This document shows, piece after piece, positions 1 to 4,877 of a stretch of DNA of 5,358 nucleotides. Position 1 is the first letter of the stretch; the number at the start of each line of letters is the position of its first letter. The position numbers were made by a program, and so were the translations under genes. The notes beneath the pieces were generated by a model. It was given only the letters and a program-made list of their open reading frames with translations. It was not told where the DNA came from and did no database searches. Source of the DNA: an uncultured Pseudorhodobacter sp. (GTDB lineage Bacteria; Pseudomonadota; Alphaproteobacteria; Rhodobacterales; Rhodobacteraceae); contig CALEMZ010000471.1 of NCBI GenBank assembly GCA_937910975.1, positions 1-5,358 on the forward strand. The letters are read 5' to 3'.

Positions 1-384
1 GGAGCGGGCGCTGCGCTCATCAAGCTGGAAGGGGATGAGGGCTTGCGGCTTGATCTGGCGGTTGGTGCCGGTGCCAATAACAACGGGCGTGGCGCAAAAC
101 GGGCATTGGGCGGCATGTTCGGCTCCGGCAAATTCCACTAGTGCGCCGCAATTGGGGCAGGGCGTGGTTTGGGGCTCTTCCATCGCCGTTTGCGGCAGGT
201 CATCGCGCAACCCGCGCGCCAGATCATGTTCGCCGAAAGCGCGAACTTGGTCGTCGCGCATGGCTTTGGGGATGGCTTGCACGTTGCCGCAATGATCGCA
301 GACAAGTTCGGTCTGGCCCGGCGCAAAGCGCAGGTCAGCCCCGCAGGAGTCGCAGGGCCAGCGATGCTCTAGATTTTCGGTCAT
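1..384 (-). CDS. Double zinc-ribbon protein (YdjG-like), N-terminal 128 residues; 3' end outside window
   Basis: Read on the minus strand from ATG 384-382, the frame is open to position 1 (128 codons, no stop), so the gene continues beyond the window. It starts MTENLEHRWPCDSCGADL. Two zinc ribbons are visible. The first has C11-x2-C14 and C29-x2-C32; the second has C76-x2-C79 (CPNCG) and C94-x2-C97 (CPFC). After the second ribbon comes KPQALIPFQLDE (112-123), typical of proteins annotated 'TFIIB-type zinc ribbon-containing' or 'primosomal protein N'-like helicase'. Those names reflect only the ribbons; no helicase motif is visible. Close relatives usually carry transmembrane segments in the C-terminal part, which cannot be checked here. 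In B. subtilis the related YdjG and YdjH are partners of the SPFH protein YdjI, which matches its place 13 bp after the SPFH gene. Binding of zinc is predicted; nucleic-acid or protein binding is undetermined. Confidence 0.8.
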   Translation of the reverse strand, partial: MTENLEHRWPCDSCGADLRFAPGQTELVCDHCGNVQAIPKAMRDDQVRAFGEHDLARGLRDDLPQTAMEEPQTTPCPNCGALVEFAGAEHAAQCPFCATPVVIGTGTNRQIKPQALIPFQLDERSARS

Positions 385-390
385 TCCGGG

Positions 391-395
391 CCTTC
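391..395 (-). promoter_or_regulatory. Ribosome-binding site of the zinc-ribbon gene
   Basis: GAAGG on the minus strand lies 6 nt before the ATG at 384, just after the SPFH stop codon (400-398). It decides the start of the partial zinc-ribbon protein. Confidence 0.55.
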
Positions 396-397
396 GG

Positions 398-1507
398 TTA
401 CGCGCCGGGGGGCGGGGGTGGGGCAACAGTGAAAAGCTGCGCCAGTTCGGCGATCTCTCCAGCCGGTTTCCAGCCGTCTTGCCCTGCGGACCAGACGAGG
501 GTTTCGCGGGCGAATTGGCCTTGGGTGATCATGCGGCCAAGGTGGCTGCGCGAGAACGGGCCATCGGTGGTGCCGTCTTTGGCTGTGTGCCAGAGCGTTT
601 CCGGTGCGGGTGGTGGGGGCGGAGGCGGGACCATTTGCGGCTGCGCGGTCGGAGGCACGGCCCCCCATGGCCCCATGTTCTGGGCCATGCCCATACCGAT
701 ACCAGCACCAATGCCTGCCCCCACCGCGGCACCAGCGGCAGAGCCGGGCTGCGCCAAGCCTTCAGCGGCACTGAACTGCATGTAGCGGTTCAGATCACCG
801 ACGATGCCCATGGAGGTCCGCTTGTCCAGCGCCGCCTCCACCGCTTCGGGCAGCGAGATATTTTCAATGTAAAGTTCGGGCAAGGAAAGCCCATATTCCG
901 CGATTTGCGGGTTGATCGCGGTGGCGACCAGCTTGCCCAGATCGGCGGTATTGGCGGCCATATCCAGCACAGGAATGTTGGAGGCGGCAAGCGCGCGGCT
1001 CATCTCTTGCAAGATCACGTTGCGGATCTGGAAGCTGATCTCATCGGCGGTAAACTCGCCATCGGTCCCGACGATTTCTTGCATGAACTTGGCCGGGTCG
1101 GTGACGCGCATGGAATAAGTGCCAAAAGCGCGGATGCGGACGGGGCCAAACTCCGGGTCGCGCGTCATGATCGGGTTCTTGGTGCCCCACTTCAGATCAT
1201 TGAAACGGGTGGTGTTGATGAAATATATCTCGGATTTGAACGGGCTTTGGAAGCCATGATCCCAATGTTGCAGGGCGGTCATAACCGGCATGTTGTTGGT
1301 TTCCAACATATAAAGGCCGGGACCGAAGACGTCGGCCAATTGCCCTTCATGCACGAACGCCGCCGCCTGGCCTTCGCGCACTGTCAGCTTGGCGCCGTAT
1401 TTAATCTCATGGCCCTGACGTTCAAACCGCCAAACCATCGTGTCGCGGGTATCATCGGTCCAATGAATAACGTCGATAAACTGGCCTTTGAGGAAATCGA
1501 AAACCAT
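398..1507 (-). CDS. SPFH-domain (YdjI-like) protein with C-terminal GYF_2-like domain
   Basis: A 369-residue protein starting MVFDFLKGQF. Residues about 20-245 form an SPFH/band-7-like domain of the YdjI type, often annotated 'virion core protein'. Visible landmarks are KLTVREGQAAAFVHEGQLAD (40-59), FGPGLYMLET (61-70), the PVRIRAFGTYSMRVTDP strand pair (122-138) and a helix ending in ALDKRTSMGIVGDLNRYMQF (226-245). A Gly/Ala/Met-rich linker (254-276) and a Pro tract (294-300) lead to a GYF_2-like domain (about 305-360), with DGPFSRSHLGRMI, LVWSAGQDGWKPAGEI and a final Pro run (363-367). SPFH proteins oligomerise as membrane scaffolds; YdjI of B. subtilis works with PspA and YdjGH in membrane stress. 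There is no N-terminal transmembrane helix, so membrane contact would be peripheral or through partners. The GYF-like domain may bind Pro-rich ligands, perhaps its own linker. The gene ends 13 bp before the zinc-ribbon gene. Confidence 0.85.
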   Translation of the reverse strand: MVFDFLKGQFIDVIHWTDDTRDTMVWRFERQGHEIKYGAKLTVREGQAAAFVHEGQLADVFGPGLYMLETNNMPVMTALQHWDHGFQSPFKSEIYFINTTRFNDLKWGTKNPIMTRDPEFGPVRIRAFGTYSMRVTDPAKFMQEIVGTDGEFTADEISFQIRNVILQEMSRALAASNIPVLDMAANTADLGKLVATAINPQIAEYGLSLPELYIENISLPEAVEAALDKRTSMGIVGDLNRYMQFSAAEGLAQPGSAAGAAVGAGIGAGIGMGMAQNMGPWGAVPPTAQPQMVPPPPPPPAPETLWHTAKDGTTDGPFSRSHLGRMITQGQFARETLVWSAGQDGWKPAGEIAELAQLFTVAPPPPPGA

Positions 1508-1516
1508 AGCTATAGG

Positions 1517-1521
1517 CTCCT
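1517..1521 (-). promoter_or_regulatory. Ribosome-binding site of the SPFH gene
   Basis: AGGAG on the minus strand lies 9 nt before the ATG at 1507, within the 21-bp gap following the lipoprotein gene. It is the strongest Shine-Dalgarno match in the cluster and fixes the start. Confidence 0.7.
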
Positions 1522-1528
1522 GTTCTGA

Positions 1529-2494
1529 TTAGCTGTCACCGCCGACAAGCTCTTGTGCGAGGCGGTCAATGATGGGGCGGGCCTCGGTGATGGACATGCC
1601 GGGGGTAAGGGATTTGTTATAAAGCATGCGCAGCATCAGCTCGCCCATCGGGGTCAGGGTAGCAAATTCCTGATCGTCGTTGAAGATGGAGGGGCGCGCG
1701 GCGGGACTGTCATTTGGCAGGCCAAGGCCTTGCGCAATTTCCTCATGCAGGCATGACAGATGCAGAAGGTCGGGGTGCTCGGCACGGATCACCGCAAAGG
1801 CGCGCTCAATCAGGCTGCTGCCTTCATTGAGCGAATAGGTGACCTGGCAATAGGTGCTTTCCGGCATCTCAATCATCGAGCGCAACTCGGCTTCGCCTAT
1901 GCCGGGATCGGCGCGGCGCACGGCGGGGCCGATGCGCTTTAGCTCATCAGCGTTGAGAATTTGCAGATGGAAATTGATGCCGTTGCTGGCCAGTTGAATC
2001 GAATGGCCGGTGATTTTGGAGAGGCGCGCGAGGAAAGATCTGACGCGGGCTGTTTCGGTTGCGCGCCGGGCCTGCGGAATGGAGGCGCCGAATTCAAGAC
2101 CCACGCGCACGGGTTTGGACCAGCGGCGCAGACGCTTTTCGGTTTCGCGGGCGACAAGCGCGCCAGAGGAGCTGTCAAACTCATCAAAAAACGCGATGCG
2201 TATGAAGTTATTGGCCAGCATCCGGGCGGAAAAAGGCGCGTCCTGGGCCCCGGTGTCGGTGCGCATCAGCCCTCGCGACAAAAGCTCCTCCTGTACGCCG
2301 GCATAATAGGTGCGCAGCGCCATGCTGGCGGCTGAGGGGGCTTCGCTGAGGGGATACGCCAAGCGCGGCGTGGGCGGTTGGGTGGCACGGCCCGCAACGG
2401 GCGGGGTGAAGATGCAGCCTGCCAGAATAGTTGCAGAGGCGACCGCAAGGGCCGCCCCTTTCAGAGCTTTGGCAAGGCTGGGCGCGAGAGCCAT
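1529..2494 (-). CDS. DUF2927-type exported lipoprotein with degenerate zincin-like motif
   Basis: A 321-residue protein starting MALAPSLAKALKG. A hydrophobic signal segment (about 11-26) ends in the lipobox LAGC with Cys27, so it is probably cleaved and lipidated. The residue after the Cys is Ile, which in the E. coli sorting rule favours the outer membrane. A Pro-rich linker (31-50) precedes the domain. The C-terminal core holds CLHEEIAQGLGLPND (248-262), then SPAARPSIFNDDQEFATL and a MLRMLYNKSLTPGM segment, which I recognise as the DUF2927 signature of alphaproteobacterial proteins. The helix looks like a metalloprotease HExxHxxGxxH site in which the usual His positions are not conserved (see findings). 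Cys216 and Cys248 could form a periplasmic disulfide. It is the only clearly exported member of the cluster, 24 bp after telA and 21 bp before the SPFH gene. Function is unknown; a cell-envelope sensor or a former peptidase is conceivable. Confidence 0.8.
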   Translation of the reverse strand: MALAPSLAKALKGAALAVASATILAGCIFTPPVAGRATQPPTPRLAYPLSEAPSAASMALRTYYAGVQEELLSRGLMRTDTGAQDAPFSARMLANNFIRIAFFDEFDSSSGALVARETEKRLRRWSKPVRVGLEFGASIPQARRATETARVRSFLARLSKITGHSIQLASNGINFHLQILNADELKRIGPAVRRADPGIGEAELRSMIEMPESTYCQVTYSLNEGSSLIERAFAVIRAEHPDLLHLSCLHEEIAQGLGLPNDSPAARPSIFNDDQEFATLTPMGELMLRMLYNKSLTPGMSITEARPIIDRLAQELVGGDS

Positions 2495-2505
2495 AAGTGC
2501 TGTGC

Positions 2506-2512
2506 TTTCCTT
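2506..2512 (-). promoter_or_regulatory. Ribosome-binding site of the DUF2927 gene
   Basis: AAGGAAA on the minus strand ends 11 nt before the ATG at 2494. The spacing is somewhat long but the match is good, which supports this start over any downstream one. It lies in the 24-bp gap after telA. Confidence 0.55.
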
Positions 2513-2518
2513 TTTAGA

Positions 2519-3703
2519 TCAGATCTTTACGCCGATGGTATCACCCAATCCATCCTTGCGCGCCTTTGCCGATGCGAGGGTGTCTCGCAGATCATGCTCC
2601 ATTTTTATCAGCTCCACCTCGGCTGCAGCGCGCTTGGCTTTGCCTTCATCGGCAATCGCAAGGCTTTCGTTGATCGTAGCAATCAGGGTCGCATTGGCCT
2701 TTTTCACTGCCTCGATATCAAACACGCTGCGTTCCATTTCGGTGCGCACGATGCGGTTGGTTTGTTGCAGATTTTCAGCGTTGGAGGTGAGAAGCTCATT
2801 GGTCAGATCATTGGCCGCGCGGATGCTTTCGGCGGCCTCACGCGAGCGCTGGATGGTGACGGCCTGTGCCAGTTGGGTTTCCCAAAGCGGCACTGTGTTG
2901 ACGAGGGTAGAGTTGATCTTGGTGACGAGTGATTTGTCATTTTCCTGCACCAAACGGATGGAGGGCAGGGATTGCATCGTCACCTGACGGGTCAGTTTCA
3001 GGTCATGCACCCGGCGTTCCAGATCATCGCGCGCGGAGCGCAGGTCGCGCAATTCCTGCGCTTTCATCACTTGCTTTTCTTCCGGTACTTGCTGGACTTC
3101 GGCCTCTTTGGCCGGAATATCCTTGGCGTCCAACTCCTTCACCTTGGCCTCGCCCGCCGCGATGTATAGGGCGAGTTCGTCATAGAAGTTCAGGGTTTTG
3201 TCATAGAGGATGTCGAGGGATTTGATGTCCTTGAGCAGGGTATGCTCATGCCCCAGTAGCGTTTCGGTGATCTTGTCGATCTGGCCTTGGACGTCCTCAA
3301 ACCGGGCGACAAAATTGGCGAATGGCGCAGCGCGGCCCAGCAGCTTTTCCCACCAGGAGCGTTGGCGGCGCACGTCAAGCTCGGACACCGAGAAACCGCG
3401 AATGGTCCCAACCATGTTGCGCAGACTGTCGCCTGCGGGGCCGACATCCTTGTTCTTCACATCGGCAAGCATTTCTTGCGAAATTACCTGTAATTCAGCC
3501 TGCGCGGAGGAGCCGAAAGAGATGATGGACTGCGTGTTGCCCATATCAATTTCCGCCATCCGTTTTTGGATTTCAGCGGCAAGGGGGGCGGGGGCAGCCT
3601 CAAGCGTAACGAGTTCACGGCCGGGTTCGGGCAAGATAACGGCGGTTACGGCTTCAACCTCGGCAAGCGTGGCGGCGGCTTTTTGCTGGATGGTTTCTGA
3701 CAT
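2519..3703 (-). CDS. telA: TelA/YaaN-family toxic anion resistance protein
   Basis: Counted from ATG 3703 (MSETIQQKAA), the protein has 394 residues and ends ...LGDTIGVKI, TGA. A GTG four codons upstream (3715) keeps the frame open. I prefer the ATG because GAGAG lies 5 nt before it, while nothing like a ribosome-binding site precedes the GTG. The length and pattern fit the TelA family: a variable N-terminus, GNTQSIISFGSSAQAEL (55-71), the region around WWEKLLGR (117-124), and a long helical body with GHEHTLLKDI (151-160) and LDILYDKTLNFYDEL (163-177). There is a charged coiled-coil-like stretch at about 185-240. No transmembrane segment or signal peptide is seen, so it is cytosolic. TelA homologues are linked to tellurite and other toxic-anion resistance and to Ter-type stress loci, but the molecular activity is unknown. 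Its position directly after xpaC matches the B. subtilis xpaC-yaaN pair and suggests the two products act together. Confidence 0.88.
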   Translation of the reverse strand: MSETIQQKAAATLAEVEAVTAVILPEPGRELVTLEAAPAPLAAEIQKRMAEIDMGNTQSIISFGSSAQAELQVISQEMLADVKNKDVGPAGDSLRNMVGTIRGFSVSELDVRRQRSWWEKLLGRAAPFANFVARFEDVQGQIDKITETLLGHEHTLLKDIKSLDILYDKTLNFYDELALYIAAGEAKVKELDAKDIPAKEAEVQQVPEEKQVMKAQELRDLRSARDDLERRVHDLKLTRQVTMQSLPSIRLVQENDKSLVTKINSTLVNTVPLWETQLAQAVTIQRSREAAESIRAANDLTNELLTSNAENLQQTNRIVRTEMERSVFDIEAVKKANATLIATINESLAIADEGKAKRAAAEVELIKMEHDLRDTLASAKARKDGLGDTIGVKI

Positions 3704-3717
3704 GGATACTCTCACTC

Positions 3718-3745
3718 TTGATGCGGCGGGCTTAATGCGGCGGGC
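3718..3745. repeat. 14-bp tandem duplication between xpaC and telA
   Basis: TTGATGCGGCGGGC (3718-3731) is followed directly by TTAATGCGGCGGGC (3732-3745), with 13 of 14 bases identical. It fills more than half of the 48-bp gap between the xpaC stop and the telA start and ends just upstream of the telA ribosome-binding site. It may be slippage, or a paired site that affects telA expression. Confidence 0.65.
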
Positions 3746-3751
3746 CGCTGG

Positions 3752-4651
3752 TCAACGGTTTTCAAACGCGAGGCGTTCGCGCAGAACTTCGATTTCAACA
3801 TTCAGGTCGCTGTGGTTATCAGACAAAAGTGCGGTCGTGCGGCTGGCAAAATTGGTTTCGAGATCGGTTAGCAGCGCTTCATAATCGGCCCGGATTTTTG
3901 GGTCACGGTTTCGGGCGTAAAGATCGACGAATTTCACCGTCGCGTCACGCGCGCCCTGCAAGTAGACGCCAAGGAATTTGCGGGCCGCCGTCAGGTCGCG
4001 CGGATCGTCCTCGACTGTCCGAAACAGGGCGCGGGCGATATCGGAGAAATGGTCAACCCGGCTTTCAAGCTGGCGGTCGCGGGCGCGCAAAATGGCGTCG
4101 TGCATGCCCGCCAGATGGGCCTCGGCGGTATCGATCGCTTTGGCCACGCGGTCGGTTTGAAAGCTGTCGATGCCCTCAGCGCCCTTGTCGGACAGCGGAT
4201 CAAAGCCGAAGGCCCCGAGGTGCAAGAACGCCCCGATAGAGGCAAGTGCCGTGGCGATCAGCGTGCCCTGACCTGCCAGAAGGGCGCCAAGGCCAAGCCC
4301 CATGCCGACGAGGATGCCGCCGATGATCTTGCGCGGTAGGGCGGGGCGGCGGGCGATACTGCGCGCCTCATAGGCCTCTTGCGCGAACAGGCCCTCACGC
4401 GTCAGCCATGCACCAAGCAACATGAGGGCGGCGGCGACAAGGAAGAGGATCAGCGCGGCGGGGGAGCTTTGGAAGGCGTTCCAGACAAAGGGGATAGGCA
4501 GCAAGAACAGCAGGTTGGATTTGAACCCAGCCTTGGTGCGGCGCTTGGCGTCAAAGGGATTGTTAGACGTGGCAGTGGGTGTGCTGCCTGATTGAGTGCT
4601 GCCCGATTTTGTGTCGTCGAGGCTGAATTTGCCACCAAAACGCTGTGCCAT
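3752..4651 (-). CDS. xpaC: XpaC-family membrane protein (annotated elsewhere as 5-bromo-4-chloroindolyl phosphate hydrolysis protein)
   Basis: A 299-residue protein starting MAQRFGGKFS and ending at TGA (3754-3752). Residues 10-40 are polar, Ser/Thr-rich and probably disordered. Hydrophobic helices follow at about 45-60, 64-83, 109-126 and 129-148. A soluble helical domain then runs from about 160 to 299. Within it, DDPRDLTAARKFLGVYLQGA (216-235) followed by a KFVDLYARN segment resembles the XpaC conserved region. XpaC was named for hydrolysis of X-phosphate (BCIP) in Bacillus, but no phosphatase motif is visible and a true enzymatic role is doubtful. In B. subtilis xpaC sits beside yaaN, a TelA homologue, and the same order is seen here. 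The start is supported by the overlap with the preceding micro-ORF stop. Upstream of it only a G-run (TTGGGGGCGATCTG) resembles a ribosome-binding site, so coupled translation is likely. The soluble domain would face the cytosol, where TelA could bind it. Confidence 0.82.
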   Translation of the reverse strand: MAQRFGGKFSLDDTKSGSTQSGSTPTATSNNPFDAKRRTKAGFKSNLLFLLPIPFVWNAFQSSPAALILFLVAAALMLLGAWLTREGLFAQEAYEARSIARRPALPRKIIGGILVGMGLGLGALLAGQGTLIATALASIGAFLHLGAFGFDPLSDKGAEGIDSFQTDRVAKAIDTAEAHLAGMHDAILRARDRQLESRVDHFSDIARALFRTVEDDPRDLTAARKFLGVYLQGARDATVKFVDLYARNRDPKIRADYEALLTDLETNFASRTTALLSDNHSDLNVEIEVLRERLAFENR

Positions 4652-4734
4652 CAGATCGCCCCCAAGCTGGCCACATAGACGCTAAGTGCCAGCAAGAGGC
4701 AGAACGAGACGGTCCTCAATCCATTAGCAGACAT
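4651..4734 (-). CDS. Putative 27-aa membrane micropeptide, translationally coupled to xpaC
   Basis: This small open frame starts at ATG (4734-4732) and ends at TGA (4653-4651). It encodes 27 residues. The start is MSANGLRTVS, followed by a hydrophobic segment from about residue 9 to 27 (FCLLLALSVYVASLGAI). Residue 7 is arginine, which would place the N-terminus inside by the positive-inside rule. The last base of the stop is the first base of the xpaC start (TGATG), a classic coupling arrangement. xpaC lacks a good ribosome-binding site of its own, which favours real translation here. The upstream sequence (CCGGGGGCGCGC before ATG) has only a weak Shine-Dalgarno match. The frame stays open upstream to about 4801, so a GTG at 4776 is a possible longer start. 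I do not recognise a family. It may be a small membrane subunit of the operon or only a coupling leader ORF. Confidence 0.5.
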   Translation of the reverse strand: MSANGLRTVSFCLLLALSVYVASLGAI

Positions 4735-4754
4735 GCGCGCCCCCGGTTCTTGGT

Positions 4755-4798
4755 GGATTGGCCCGCTGTTCCGCACGTGCGTTCCGGCGGGCCGATCC
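4755..4798. repeat. Interrupted inverted repeat with nested 10-bp palindrome
   Basis: Arms 4755-4766 (GGATTGGCCCGC) and 4787-4798 (GCGGGCCGATCC) are complementary over 12 positions. The single exception is t4759 opposite g4794, which is a G-U wobble in plus-strand RNA and an A-C mismatch in minus-strand RNA. The 20-nt loop contains the perfect palindrome CGCACGTGCG (4772-4781), flanked by two copies of GTTCCG (4768-4773 and 4781-4786). No T-tract follows on either side, so it is not a standard intrinsic terminator. It lies between the candidate promoter and the micro-ORF, within the predicted leader. It could be a leader RNA structure, an mRNA-stabilising stem or a protein-binding site. Confidence 0.6.
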
Positions 4799-4813
4799 AG
4801 AATTCAAGACCTA

Positions 4814-4843
4814 ACTATAAGCAGCGACAGCCGTTCTTGCCAG
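4814..4843 (-). promoter_or_regulatory. Candidate sigma-70-type promoter for the xpaC-telA operon
   Basis: On the minus strand there is a CTGGCA hexamer (4843-4838, compare TTGACA), an 18-nt spacer and a TATAGT hexamer (4819-4814, compare TATAAT). Transcription would start near 4807, giving a leader of about 70 nt before the micro-ORF at 4734. It is the best such pair I found by eye in the only long gap upstream of the gene cluster. The -35 match is partial, and alphaproteobacterial promoters are variable. Confidence 0.4.
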
Positions 4844-4853
4844 TCCGTTAAGC

Positions 4854-4877
4854 GGGGAAAGCGTGGCTTTATTCCCC
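4854..4877 (-). terminator. Weak hairpin over the pseudouridine synthase stop codon
   Basis: On the minus strand GGGG-AAT-AAAGC-CAC-GCTTT-CCCC can fold: AAAGC pairs with GCTTT across a 3-nt loop, and GGGG pairs with CCCC across an AAT bulge. The stem overlaps the TAA stop. It has no downstream U-tract, so it is at best a poor intrinsic terminator. It is listed as the only hairpin close to the gene end. Confidence 0.2.

Noticed and set aside
407..423. G-rich tract on the plus strand resembling a G-quadruplex
   Set aside because: It has only three G-runs of three or more and lies inside codons for the terminal poly-Pro of the SPFH protein, which explains it fully.
479..1528. Plus-strand open frame of 349 codons
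   Set aside because: It lies fully antisense to the SPFH gene, whose protein has clear domain matches and a good ribosome-binding site. The antisense product shows no recognisable domain and results from GC-rich codon bias.
2310..2987. Plus-strand open frame of 225 codons across the lipoprotein-telA junction
   Set aside because: It is antisense to two supported genes, has no family resemblance and is of a composition expected from reverse-strand reading.
3704..3715. GTG start at 3715 for telA
   Set aside because: The frame is open but no ribosome-binding site precedes this GTG, while ATG 3703 has GAGAG 5 nt upstream and begins a typical MSETIQ N-terminus.
3210..3884. Plus-strand open frame of 224 codons, Ser/Arg-rich
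   Set aside because: It is antisense to telA and the end of xpaC. The Ser-rich composition is a shadow of the opposite coding strand.
4755..4798. Inverted repeat as a rho-independent terminator of the pseudouridine synthase gene
   Set aside because: No run of T follows the stem on either strand, and it lies about 70 bp past the stop, downstream of the candidate promoter.
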